DNA of 40,963 nt. Source: Anaerolineae bacterium. Its GTDB lineage: Bacteria > Chloroflexota > Anaerolineae > Epilineales > JAHCIE01. Each line of letters begins with the position of its first letter. Within the stretch, counting starts at the first letter, position 1. This document shows positions 1 to 7,521 of this stretch, piece by piece. Made by a program: the position numbers and the translations under genes. The notes under the pieces were generated by a model. The model made no database searches. It was not told the origin of the DNA and saw only the letters and a program-made list of their open reading frames with translations. The stretch is taken from NCBI GenBank assembly GCA_026129165.1, contig JAHCIP010000012.1:1-40963 (forward strand), given 5' to 3'.

Positions 1-1974
1 GCGGCGGAAGGTCAGCGTCGTCCCGTTGAAGTGGACAGCGCTTAAGCCTTCCTGCGGCCCGTTATCCAGTTTCAACTGCCCCCACAGCAGGTCGGAGTAG
101 GACGTGCCAAAGGTGAGGGTCAGCGTTCCCGTGAAGCCGTTGGCGTTGATCTGCCAGGTGCGATCAATATTCGTATCCTCAAAGACTCTAGCCCGCACAA
201 ACTCCATCTTCTGCTTGAGCAGGTCCGAGCCGCCGTTGAGGTCAGCATAGGCCAGGGACCACAGTTGGGTGCGGCCGCCGACATAGGCGCTGACGGTCTC
301 GACATAGTCATGGCTCCAATCGCCGTTCTGCGCGGCGTAGCTGCTGACGAAACCCGGCCGGGTTGGCAGCGCTCGACTGTCGCGGCGGAAGCCCACCTGG
401 TTGTAGGCGCTACGCGTGGCGTCGCTGTAGGGCGTCCGCCCCAGCGAGACGTTGGCGAACGAGCCGTGGCCGAGAATCTCGTGGGCCACGTTCCAGCGGC
501 TCGTCTCCGTTGACAGATAGATGATGTGGCACACGTTGCCCACTTCCCAGTCCGCCCGCTCGCGGCAGCCATCCTGGTAGGTGCCGCCCTGAGCCAACTG
601 GGGGGTGGCGCTCCAGTCATAGCGCTGGCCGCCCGAGGTGAACTGGCCGCTGATGCCGAGGGGTGAAGAGTAGTCTGCGACCGTTCCGGTGTAGGTCTGC
701 GCGCTGCCAGGGCGGCGGAAGCGGACCTGCCGCGTGGCCGGGTCGTAGCTGATGCGATCCAGCCCCTCCCAGGCGACAGAGGTATCGTCAATGGCGATAT
801 CGGTATTTTTCGCCGTAGCGAGCTTGAGCCGCCCCACCCAGTCGTCGCCCAACGTGAGCGACAGATGGCCCTGGGCGCCATTTACAACCAGGTCAAGTTG
901 AGACGTGCCGCGCTGCTCATCGCGCACGGTCCCTGACGCGGACCAGGCATAGGTGCGGCCGTTATAGGTATAGGTCCCGCTGAGGCGGTCGCCCAGGCTA
1001 CCGTCGTGACGCGACCCGCTGATAGTCCCGCTAAACAGTTGCTCGGCCCCGTTCGCCAGCCGCCGGCGGAACGTGATCTGGGTCGCGCTCACCTTCGTCG
1101 CCCTGTAGACGGGCGTCCAGGCGCCGTCGCCCAGTTCCAGCCGGCCATAGCCATTCTGACGCGACATCAGAATCAGCCAGCCGCGATAGCCATTGGCGGT
1201 GATACTCCAGCGCCCGGTGACACCGTCCTGGTTGACGACGCCGCTGAAATCGAGCGTCCAGGGGTCCTGGTTGTTGAAGATGGCGCGTAGGTCGTCCTGG
1301 GGGAAAGTGAGTAACGCCTTGCCCACCTCGCGGATGTTGCGCAGCTTCTCCGGCGGATAGGCCAGGTCAGGGATGGCGTAGCGGTCCCGTTGGTCGGCCG
1401 CCACGGTCTTCAACAACCCATCCGGCCGCCACAGGGCGCTATTGGCCTCGCGGTAGCAGGCCGGGTTATACACATCGTCGCACACGCGGTAGGTGTTGAG
1501 CTTGAACTTAAAGCTGCGAAGATAGGCCACAATGTCCTGGTTATCCACCTGCCCATCGTGGTCGTAGTCGCCCAGTTCGACCAGCCCTTCCAACCCCTGC
1601 GTGCGCCGCGCCTCCCAGGAATACGTCTGCCCATTGTCGCTGAACGTTCCCAGGACGCGGTCGCCATAGATCACGCCGCTATAGGTCTGCGAGGCTGAGG
1701 GGCGCACGAACTGGAACGTCGGCGGGCCGGCGTTCGCCCAGGTAACAGCCTCCCAGCGCAAGGCCAGGTCCAGCTTCAAGGCGCCGACACACGCCCCGCT
1801 ACTCTCATTGGGCGTCACGCGCAGCGTCCCCAGCGCGCCATTGGCATCCAATTGCCAGTAACCCAGGTAGGGACACGCGCCGGCCGCGGCGACACGACTT
1901 TGCCCTGCCTGCGCGCCCATCAACAGACACAAGACAACCACGACGCTTCTCAACCAACTCTTCGAGACTCGCAT
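1..1974 (-). CDS. Secreted beta-repeat protein with EF-hand loop and HEILGH motif (3' end cut by window)
   Basis: One open frame runs from an ATG at 1974 to the left edge, giving at least 658 residues without a stop. GGAGG lies 6 nt before the ATG. Residues 1-25 look like a signal peptide (basic start, then VVVVLCLLMGAQA). Four related beta-rich repeats of about 90-100 residues follow (about 39-123, 239-349, 359-459 and 599 onward). Each has an NGxxGxL core and a GxY-W ending. Between repeats 1 and 2 lies an EF-hand/dockerin-type loop with D136, D138, D140, G141, D144 and D147. Between repeats 3 and 4 lies AHEILGHGS (H498, E499, H503), followed by HDYVET (D556, E559). This layout recalls gluzincin metallopeptidases, but the spacing is HExxxH instead of HExxH. 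I do not recognise the whole protein. A secreted calcium-binding, possibly metal-binding protein is inferred. Confidence 0.8.
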   Translation of the reverse strand, partial: MRVSKSWLRSVVVVLCLLMGAQAGQSRVAAAGACPYLGYWQLDANGALGTLRVTPNESSGACVGALKLDLALRWEAVTWANAGPPTFQFVRPSASQTYSGVIYGDRVLGTFSDNGQTYSWEARRTQGLEGLVELGDYDHDGQVDNQDIVAYLRSFKFKLNTYRVCDDVYNPACYREANSALWRPDGLLKTVAADQRDRYAIPDLAYPPEKLRNIREVGKALLTFPQDDLRAIFNNQDPWTLDFSGVVNQDGVTGRWSITANGYRGWLILMSRQNGYGRLELGDGAWTPVYRATKVSATQITFRRRLANGAEQLFSGTISGSRHDGSLGDRLSGTYTYNGRTYAWSASGTVRDEQRGTSQLDLVVNGAQGHLSLTLGDDWVGRLKLATAKNTDIAIDDTSVAWEGLDRISYDPATRQVRFRRPGSAQTYTGTVADYSSPLGISGQFTSGGQRYDWSATPQLAQGGTYQDGCRERADWEVGNVCHIIYLSTETSRWNVAHEILGHGSFANVSLGRTPYSDATRSAYNQVGFRRDSRALPTRPGFVSSYAAQNGDWSHDYVETVSAYVGGRTQLWSLAYADLNGGSDLLKQKMEFVRARVFEDTNIDRTWQINANGFTGTLTLTFGTSYSDLLWGQLKLDNGPQEGLSAVHFNGTTLTFRR

Positions 1975-2004
1975 TGTCAACCTCCATGTTGATACTCTAA
2001 CCAC

Positions 2005-2030
2005 TTGGTGGACTGGGGTCAGTCTACCAA
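2005..2030. promoter_or_regulatory. Hairpin/operator-like inverted repeat between divergent genes
   Basis: TTGGTGGACTG (2005-2015) and CAGTCTACCAA (2020-2030) are complementary over 10 of 11 positions, with a GGGT loop. The element lies 31 bp from the start of the secreted protein and upstream of the kinase gene. It may be an operator or a structured leader. No regulator is encoded nearby. Confidence 0.4.
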
Positions 2031-2100
2031 CCTAGAGGCTAAAACCTCAGCTAAGGGCAAGACTAAAAGAGGGTTAAACACCGGCCCGTATGGATGGCTT

Positions 2101-2871
2101 ATGATGGACGAAACCCGCTTTGAGGATGGCAATACGTCGGTGGTGGTCCGCGTAGGTACTACGGTGCGCCGCGCAACGGGGGCCTGGACGCCAGCCGTCC
2201 ACGCGCTCCTGCGCCATCTGGAAGAGGAGGGGTTTGACGGGGCGCCGCGTGTCCTGGGTCTGGACGAGCAGGGGCGTGAAGTCCTGACCTTTATCGAGGG
2301 GCAAACAATGCCAGCGTCTTTGGAGGGCGCGCGCTCCGAGGCCATCCTGATCCAGGTGGCACGGCTCTTGCGGCGCTACCACGACGCGACGACCTCATTT
2401 CAGCCGCGCCTGGCGGCCCAGTGGCGCTTTACGGTGGGCGCGCCGACGCAAGGCGATGTCATTTGCCACAACGACGTAGGGCCGTGGAATGTCGTCACAC
2501 GGGACGGGCAGGTGGTGGCTCTAATTGACTGGGACTTCGCCGCTCCCGCGCCTCGCGCCTGGGACATTGCCTATGCCCTGTGGCGCTTCGCGCCGCTCTA
2601 CCCCGATACTCAGTTCGGCTCGCCTAGCGAGCGCGGCCGACGAATGCGGCTCTTCTGCGACGCCTATGGTCTGACTGACCGCGTCGGCCTGCTGAACGTG
2701 GTGGAGCGTCGCATGGAGGTTCTATATGATACCCTGGCAGCCTGGGCAGCGGCTGGAGAGCCAGCCTTCGTCAAGATGTGGAAAGAAGGACACGGCCAGG
2801 GGATTCTGAAGGACATCGCTTATGTGGGGACCTACCGAGACGAGCTAGAGCAGGCATTAGCGCCGGGTTGA
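2101..2871 (+). CDS. APH-family phosphotransferase (aminoglycoside/choline kinase-like)
   Basis: This is a 256-residue cytoplasmic kinase-fold enzyme that would transfer phosphate from ATP to a small hydroxylated molecule; the substrate is unknown. The catalytic loop HNDVGPWN (H123, D125, N130) and the metal-binding IDWDFA (D143) are typical of the aminoglycoside phosphotransferase/choline kinase superfamily. The N-terminal beta-rich region (SVVVRVG) and a middle helix fit the fold. Adjacent ATG codons at 2101 and 2104 are the likely start. The frame stays open back to a TTG at 2005, but that would place an inverted repeat inside the gene and add 32 residues unlike the family. The gene is divergent from the secreted protein. 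The stop overlaps the -35 box of the next promoter. Such stand-alone members are common in soil bacteria and do not by themselves imply antibiotic resistance. Confidence 0.85.
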   Translation: MMDETRFEDGNTSVVVRVGTTVRRATGAWTPAVHALLRHLEEEGFDGAPRVLGLDEQGREVLTFIEGQTMPASLEGARSEAILIQVARLLRRYHDATTSFQPRLAAQWRFTVGAPTQGDVICHNDVGPWNVVTRDGQVVALIDWDFAAPAPRAWDIAYALWRFAPLYPDTQFGSPSERGRRMRLFCDAYGLTDRVGLLNVVERRMEVLYDTLAAWAAAGEPAFVKMWKEGHGQGILKDIAYVGTYRDELEQALAPG

Positions 2872-2918
2872 CTATAACTCGCAAATGGCGTACAATTGTT
2901 CTGAATCGAGAACGATTG
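2868..2918 (+). promoter_or_regulatory. Sigma-70 promoter with overlapping 26-bp inverted repeat
   Basis: TTGACT (2868-2873) and TACAAT (2891-2896) are separated by 17 nt. An inverted repeat, CAATTGTTCT (2893-2902) and AGAACGATTG (2909-2918) with 9 of 10 positions matching, covers the -10 box and the expected start point near 2903. This is the usual position of a repressor site. The half-site AGAACGATTG recurs exactly in the promoter near 25900. Confidence 0.65.
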
Positions 2919-2934
2919 AGCAAGGAGGTTAGTG

Positions 2935-3735
2935 ATGAAACTAGACTTTGACCACCTGTGGCTGGGGACGATGGCCTGGGCGTTTGATACCTGGGTCGGC
3001 AACTTCTACCCACCCAAGACCAAGTCGGGCGACTACCTGCCGGCCTATGCCATGCAGTTTCCGGCCGTCGAGATTGATTCAACGTTCTATGCTATTCCGC
3101 GTGAGAGCGTCGTCATGGGCTGGGCGGCCAAGACGCCGGACGAGTTCCTGTTCTGCCCCAAGTTCCCGCAGCTCATCACCCACGAGAAGCGCCTCCACTA
3201 CGCCGAGCTGGAGACCGACGCCTTCCTGACAACGATGCGGCTGCTGGGGCCGAAGCTCGGGCCGCTGGTCCTCCAGTTCGACTACACCTTCCAGGCCGAC
3301 CAATTGCCCGCGCTGACGGGCTATCTGGACAGCCTGCCTAAAGACCTACGCTACGCCGTCGAGGTCCGCCATCGCTCGTGGCTGAAGGAAGACCTGTATC
3401 AGATGCTCGGCGCGCGTAACGTGGCGCTGGTCATGTCAGACCTATATTATATGCCGCGCAAACCCGTCCGCACCGCCAATTTTGCCTATATCCGCCTCCT
3501 CGGCGACCGCCGCCAGATACCACGTGACATGGGCGAGATCGTCCAGGACCGCACCGGCGACCTGGTGTTCTGGCGGGACCAGATCCTGACCTTGCGCGAC
3601 GAGGGCTATGAGGTCTTTGCCTTTGCTAACAACAAGTATGAAGGCCACGCCCCCACGACAGTTCGCCGCCTGGCCGGGCTGCTGGAAGAGGGCGTGACGC
3701 CGCACGAGGAGGTCGAACGTGTCGCACATCAGTGA
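2935..3735 (+). CDS. DUF72 family protein (YecE-like TIM barrel)
   Basis: This 266-residue protein belongs to the DUF72/YecE family, small TIM-barrel proteins of unknown biochemical role. Family hallmarks are LGTMAWAFDTWVGNFYP near the N-terminus, VEIDSTFYAIP, FCPKFPQLITHEKRL, a YAVEVRHRSW strand and the C-terminal FAFANNKYEGHAP. The start is the ATG at 2935, with AAGGAGG at 2922-2928. A GTG at 2932 in the same frame is too close to that site. The 3' end overlaps the DUF1684 gene by 17 nt, so the two are probably co-transcribed and translationally coupled. The promoter carries an operator-like palindrome, which implies regulated expression. Confidence 0.9.
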   Translation: MKLDFDHLWLGTMAWAFDTWVGNFYPPKTKSGDYLPAYAMQFPAVEIDSTFYAIPRESVVMGWAAKTPDEFLFCPKFPQLITHEKRLHYAELETDAFLTTMRLLGPKLGPLVLQFDYTFQADQLPALTGYLDSLPKDLRYAVEVRHRSWLKEDLYQMLGARNVALVMSDLYYMPRKPVRTANFAYIRLLGDRRQIPRDMGEIVQDRTGDLVFWRDQILTLRDEGYEVFAFANNKYEGHAPTTVRRLAGLLEEGVTPHEEVERVAHQ

Positions 3736-4249
3736 GTTCCGGGCTGCCAAAGACGAGTTCTTCCGCGACGACGAGCAGTCGCCGCTGAGCCAGGAACAGC
3801 AGGCCGACTTCCAGGGGTTAAACTACTACCCCGAAGACGCAGCCTACGACGTGTTGGCGTCGGTCGAGCCGCTGGACGCGCCAGAGCCGGTGACCCTCAT
3901 CACCAGCCGGGGCACCGTCCAGCAGTTCTACCGCATCGGCCACTTGCACTTCAAGATGGACGGGACGCCCCAGCAACTCACCCTGTTCCAGGACGCGGGT
4001 GGGCAGTACCTGTTCCTGCCCTTCACCGATGCCACCAGCGGGACCGAGACCTATGGCGCGGGCCGCTACGTCGAGGTCGAAGACGGTGGAACCGACGGCG
4101 AACGGCAGATGGTGCGGATTGACTTTAACCAGGCGTACAATCCCTACTGCGCCTACAACGAGAACTGGGTCTGCCCTATCCCGCCCGCCGAGAACCGCCT
4201 GACGGTCTCCATCCGTGCTGGCGAGAAGACGTTCCACGCCGAGGAGTGA
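3719..4249 (+). CDS. DUF1684 family protein
   Basis: This 176-residue protein matches the DUF1684 pattern: a RAAKDEFFRDDEQSPLS N-terminus, a GLNYYPED segment, a beta-rich core, ETYGAGRYVEVE and the near-invariant FNQAYNPYCAYNENWVCPIPPAENRL. The function is unknown. The family lacks a signal peptide here, so it is probably cytoplasmic. The start is a GTG inside the end of the DUF72 gene, with AGGAGG at 3707-3712 and 6-nt spacing. The overlap means the two proteins are likely made from one message. A perfect hairpin 16 bp after the stop may end the transcript. Confidence 0.9.
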   Translation: MSHISEFRAAKDEFFRDDEQSPLSQEQQADFQGLNYYPEDAAYDVLASVEPLDAPEPVTLITSRGTVQQFYRIGHLHFKMDGTPQQLTLFQDAGGQYLFLPFTDATSGTETYGAGRYVEVEDGGTDGERQMVRIDFNQAYNPYCAYNENWVCPIPPAENRLTVSIRAGEKTFHAEE

Positions 4250-4264
4250 GCGGCATCCCCGAAT

Positions 4265-4298
4265 AACCTTCCGAAGGTTTCCGAACCTTCGGAAGGTT
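4265..4298. repeat. 34-bp perfect hairpin repeat (copy 1), possible terminator
   Basis: AACCTTCCGAAGGTT (4265-4279) and its exact reverse complement (4284-4298) are separated by TCCG. Close relatives lie at 6283-6312 and 36449-36482, so this is a dispersed repeat as well as a possible transcription end for the DUF72-DUF1684 pair. Confidence 0.75.
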
Positions 4299-4322
4299 GA
4301 AGTCGCCAACCCCTGACAATTT

Positions 4323-4352
4323 TTGACCCCTTCCCCCATGTGACGCTATAAT
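4323..4352 (+). promoter_or_regulatory. Sigma-70 promoter for the epimerase/decarboxylase gene
   Basis: TTGACC (4323-4328) and a perfect TATAAT (4347-4352) are separated by 18 nt. The expected start near 4359 leaves a leader of about 55 nt before the ATG at 4415. Confidence 0.65.
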
Positions 4353-4414
4353 TCTCCGTTGCGGGCCAGCCACGGCCTGCTCAACTTGTCTTTCCCCTGA
4401 AAGGTGCCGTACCG

Positions 4415-5365
4415 ATGCGCGTTGTCATTACTGGCGGGGCCGGCTTTATTGGATCGCACCTGTGCGACCGCTTCCTGGCCGATGGTCACACTGTGGTCGC
4501 ACTCGATAACCTGGCCACTGGCTCGATTCGCAATATCGAGCACCTGGCCGGCCACGAGCGCTTCCGCTTTATCAAGCAGGATGTGACGGAGTTCCTCTAT
4601 ATTGATGGCCCGGTGGACGCGGTGCTCCACTTCGCCTCGCCTGCCAGCCCCATCGGCTACCTGGAACTGCCCATCCAGACGCTCAAAGTCGGCGCGCTCG
4701 GTACGCACAAGGCGCTCGGTCTCGCCCGCGCCAAGGGCGCTCGCTTTCTGATGGCGTCTACCTCCGAGGTCTACGGCGACCCGCTCGTTCACCCCCAGCC
4801 CGAATCGTACTGGGGCAATGTCAACCCGGTCGGCCCGCGCAGTGTCTACGACGAGGCCAAACGCTTCGCCGAGGCCATGACAATGGCCTACCACCGCGAG
4901 CACGGCCTCCAGACGCGCATCGTGCGTATCTTCAACACCTACGGCCCGCGCATGGCCCTCGACGATGGGCGCGTCGTGCCCAACTTCATCGGCCAGGCGC
5001 TACGGGGCGACCCCATCACCGTCTTTGGCGACGGCCAGCAGACGCGCTCGTTCTGCTATGTGTCGGACCTAGTCGAGGGGCTGGTGCGGCTGCTGAACTC
5101 GAACGAGACCTACCCGGTCAACCTGGGCAACCCGGCCGAGATAACCATGTTGGAATATGCCGAGGTCATCAAGCGGCTGACGAACAGCAGTTCGCCCATC
5201 GTCCTGGTCCAGCCCCAGGCCAACCGCACCACGGACGACCCACAGCGGCGGCGGCCCGACCTGACCCGCGCGCGGGACATCCTCGGCTGGGAGCCGACGG
5301 TGAGCCTCGAAGAGGGCATGAGCCAGACGATTGAGTACTTCAAGCAGCAGTTGGCCCGCACGTAA
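4415..5365 (+). CDS. UDP-glucuronate decarboxylase (UDP-xylose synthase family)
   Basis: This 316-residue extended short-chain dehydrogenase would use NAD to convert UDP-glucuronate to UDP-xylose, a donor for surface polysaccharide. It shows the Rossmann GGAGFIGSH (residues 7-15), the HFASPASP loop, STSEVYGDP (116-123) and the active-site pair Y145/K149 in [11 protein letters not shown]. The context [13 protein letters not shown] and the later IFNTYGPRM and [13 protein letters not shown] are typical of UXS and separate it from UDP-glucose 4-epimerases. Neighbours downstream act on envelope polysaccharide, which fits. There is only a weak Shine-Dalgarno (GAAAGG). Other nucleotide-sugar epimerase activities cannot be excluded by eye. 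Confidence 0.88.
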   Translation: MRVVITGGAGFIGSHLCDRFLADGHTVVALDNLATGSIRNIEHLAGHERFRFIKQDVTEFLYIDGPVDAVLHFASPASPIGYLELPIQTLKVGALGTHKALGLARAKGARFLMASTSEVYGDPLVHPQPESYWGNVNPVGPRSVYDEAKRFAEAMTMAYHREHGLQTRIVRIFNTYGPRMALDDGRVVPNFIGQALRGDPITVFGDGQQTRSFCYVSDLVEGLVRLLNSNETYPVNLGNPAEITMLEYAEVIKRLTNSSSPIVLVQPQANRTTDDPQRRRPDLTRARDILGWEPTVSLEEGMSQTIEYFKQQLART

Positions 5366-5431
5366 ACCAAGGCCATGAGAGAAGCCACATTGCGCCGACC
5401 GAGGTCGGGCCTGAGAGGCGCTGCGCGCCGG

Positions 5432-5514
5432 GCGTCCCTCTTCAGGGACGCGGTGATCTCCGTCCGCGCAGGCGGACGGCCGGCCAAAGGCCCCCTAGCC
5501 CCGACTTTAGTCGG
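5432..5514. repeat. Cluster of three small hairpins in the UXS-ligase gap
   Basis: GCGTCCCT/AGGGACGC (5432-5439/5444-5451), CCGTCCGC/GCGGACGG (5460-5467/5472-5479) and CCGACT/AGTCGG (5501-5506/5509-5514) sit one after another in the 172-bp gap before the ligase gene. They could weaken or end transcription or be remnants of palindromic repeats. Confidence 0.5.
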
Positions 5515-5537
5515 CGGCTGCCTGACCTGAGGCCAGG

Positions 5538-7070
5538 ATGACCGCCCTTCTCAGGCGATTCCCGTTGGATCTCAGCGGCCTGGGGGCCGTTGCCCTGGCC
5601 CTGGCCGTCGGTCTGGCCTGCGCCCGCCTGCCCGTTACTACTACCGCGCTGCTGCTGATTGGAGTGGCAGGCGGCCTGCTGACGCTGTTGTGGCCCGCCT
5701 GGGCATTCCTCCTGCTGCCACTGGCCGTGCCGTTTGGCGAGCTGCGGACGTTGAATCTTGGGGGGCTGGCGGCGGGTGGCGTCGAGGCGCTGCTGGCGGG
5801 TGTGGCGGGCGCGTGGCTGCTACGAGGTCTGGCGCGTCGTCGCGTTGTGATCCCACGTGGCCCGCTGGTGGTCCCTTTTTTGCTGTTTATCGGCGCGCTG
5901 CTGCTGTCGCTGCCCAATGCGACCGCCGTTCCGAGTGGCCTCAAGGAAGTCGTCAAGTGGGGCGAAATCCTGGCCGCGTATCTGCTGGTCCTCGCCTTTG
6001 CTGACGAGGCGGGCCGCCGCCGAGGCGTTTACCTGGCCGCGGTGGGTGGGGCTATTATCCTGGGCGCGACGCTCGAAGGGCTGAGCGGAGTCGCCCAGTC
6101 GGTTCTCCGCCTCGGCCCGCCGAGTTACGCCATTCTGGGCGGCCGATTGTGGCGAGCGTTTGGCGAGATGGGCCAGCCCAACCCGTTCGGCGGCTATATC
6201 AACCTGACGCTGCTGCCGGTCCTGAGTGGGTTACTCGGCTGGGTGTTGGTTGGGACGGGGTCTTTCGGGGCTGTCCAGAGACCCTCCCACAGGTTGCTGA
6301 ACCTTCGGGAGGCTGGGTGGGTAGTTATTCCTCTCCTCGGCGCGGGGGCGGTCCTGGGCCTGGCCCTGGTCCTGAGTTGGTCACGCGGCGCCTGGTTGGG
6401 CGCGGCGGTCGGCGGGGGGGTCGTCGTCCTAGGCTGGCTGCTGCTCACCCTCGGCTGGCCTCCAACGACTCAAGCGGCGGCGACACGACGGCGGGCCGTC
6501 ACAGCCCTATGGGGCGTGGGGCTGGGTGGGTTACTCGTGCTGCTGGTCAGCGCGACGAACCTGGTCCCCGCTAGCGTTCAAGGCCGGCTGGGCAGCGTGA
6601 CGGAATACTTTGGCGGCTTTGACGTGCTCAACGTTGAAGTGACCGACGAGAACTTCGCCGTCGTCGAGCGTGTGGCCCATTGGTACGCGGCGGCCGGGAT
6701 GTGGGCCGACTATTTCTGGACCGGGGTGGGCGCGGGCAACTATGCGGCTGCCTACCCGGCGTACCGCGTGCCGCGTTGGATCAACCCCCTCGGCCACGCG
6801 CACAATGTCTACCTCAACCTCGGCGCGGAGACCGGCCTGATCGGCCTGCTGGCCTACCTGGCGCTACTGGTGGCGGCCCTGAGACGCTCGCTCCAGGTCG
6901 CCGCGCGCCGGCGCGATGCGGCGCGGCGTGGTCTGGCGCTCGGCGTGCTGGGGGTATTAGTGGCGCTGAGTATTCATCAGCTTTTTGACGTTCTTTACGT
7001 TCACTCAATGGGAGTTCACCTTGCGCTTCTTCTCGGCCTGGTTGATGCGGCCGACTCCGACGCCGCCTGA
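5538..7070 (+). CDS. O-antigen ligase / polymerase-like membrane protein (Wzy_C)
   Basis: This 510-residue polytopic inner-membrane protein has roughly ten to twelve hydrophobic segments. Two landmarks place it in the O-antigen ligase/polymerase (Wzy_C, RfaL) family: WSRGAWLGAA in the middle, and HAHNVYLNLGAETGLIGLLAYLALL after the large extracytoplasmic loop (about residues 340-430). Such proteins join or polymerise lipid-linked glycans at the outer face of the membrane. Chloroflexota often lack LPS, so the acceptor may be another glycan or protein. The segment encoded at 6283-6312 comes from a dispersed hairpin repeat, adding residues around QRPSHRLLNLREAGWV. The 3' end overlaps the GtrA gene. 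Confidence 0.82.
   Translation: MTALLRRFPLDLSGLGAVALALAVGLACARLPVTTTALLLIGVAGGLLTLLWPAWAFLLLPLAVPFGELRTLNLGGLAAGGVEALLAGVAGAWLLRGLARRRVVIPRGPLVVPFLLFIGALLLSLPNATAVPSGLKEVVKWGEILAAYLLVLAFADEAGRRRGVYLAAVGGAIILGATLEGLSGVAQSVLRLGPPSYAILGGRLWRAFGEMGQPNPFGGYINLTLLPVLSGLLGWVLVGTGSFGAVQRPSHRLLNLREAGWVVIPLLGAGAVLGLALVLSWSRGAWLGAAVGGGVVVLGWLLLTLGWPPTTQAAATRRRAVTALWGVGLGGLLVLLVSATNLVPASVQGRLGSVTEYFGGFDVLNVEVTDENFAVVERVAHWYAAAGMWADYFWTGVGAGNYAAAYPAYRVPRWINPLGHAHNVYLNLGAETGLIGLLAYLALLVAALRRSLQVAARRRDAARRGLALGVLGVLVALSIHQLFDVLYVHSMGVHLALLLGLVDAADSDAA
6283..6312. repeat. Hairpin repeat copy 2, inside the ligase coding sequence
   Basis: CCTCCCACAGGTT (6283-6295), GCTG, AACCTTCGGGAGG (6300-6312). The right arm and the loop are the reverse complement of the copy at 36449-36482, and the left arm has two changes. 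The frame is kept open across it. Confidence 0.7.
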
Positions 7071-7521
7071 GACCGCCAACCCAATCCACCACCTGCGCTA
7101 CCGGGTGTATACGCACCGCCGCGAGGTCAAACGCTTTATCAAGTTTTCCATGGTCGGCACGCTGGGCGCGATCATTGACTTCGCCGTGCTGAACCTGCTC
7201 ATCCTCGGCTTTGGCTGGGGCAAGGCGGCGGCCAACACCGTCTCGTTTACCGCCGCCGTCCTGAGCAACTTTACCTGGAACCGGCTGTGGACCTACCCCG
7301 AGTCGCGCGAGCGCCACGTGGCGTCCCAACTCGGCCAGTTCGCCCTGGTCAACCTCATCGGCCTGGGCATCAACCAGCTTGTCTTCCTGAGCCTGGACCA
7401 CTGGGTGTTTACGCCCTGGTTCGGCCCGCTGGGGTACAACCTCGCCAAGGCGTCGGCCATCCTCATCGTCCTGTTCTGGAACTTCGCTGTCAACCGTCTG
7501 TGGACGTTCCGCGGGTTGTAA
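7045..7521 (+). CDS. GtrA family membrane protein
   Basis: This protein of about 158 residues belongs to the GtrA family, four-helix membrane proteins thought to help flip undecaprenyl-phosphate-linked sugars used in glycosylation. The core is KRFIKFSMVGTLGAIIDFAVLNLL, then FTAAVLSNFTWNRLWTY and, near the end, [17 protein letters not shown]. The paired NF-WNR-LWT motifs are diagnostic. The ATG at 7045 gives a 26-nt overlap with the ligase gene; an in-frame ATG at 6985 would overlap by 86 nt. Its own 3' end overlaps the glycosyltransferase gene. The three tightly packed genes suggest a functional unit that attaches and exports a surface glycan. Confidence 0.88.
   Translation: MRPTPTPPETANPIHHLRYRVYTHRREVKRFIKFSMVGTLGAIIDFAVLNLLILGFGWGKAAANTVSFTAAVLSNFTWNRLWTYPESRERHVASQLGQFALVNLIGLGINQLVFLSLDHWVFTPWFGPLGYNLAKASAILIVLFWNFAVNRLWTFRGL

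Noticed and set aside
481..500. HEILGH as a canonical HExxH zinc peptidase site
   Set aside because: There are three residues, not two, between Glu and the second His, so a standard gluzincin or metzincin call is not supported. It is kept only as an open observation.
120..881. Minus-strand open frame of 253 codons rich in Arg, Ala and Ser
   Set aside because: It is in a different frame from the 658-codon secreted protein read on the same strand, which has a signal peptide, repeats and motifs. The shorter frame has none.
1441..1565. Full dockerin domain in the left-edge protein
   Set aside because: Only one calcium loop is visible; the second repeat needed for a true dockerin could not be found, so the domain is described as dockerin-like only.
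2005..2100. TTG start for the kinase gene
   Set aside because: It would place a hairpin at the start codon and add 32 residues not expected in the family; adjacent ATGs at 2101 and 2104 fit better.
7287..7499. N-terminal extension of the GT4 frame
   Set aside because: It lies inside the GtrA gene in another frame; the GT4 fold begins at VVIDYTAG.
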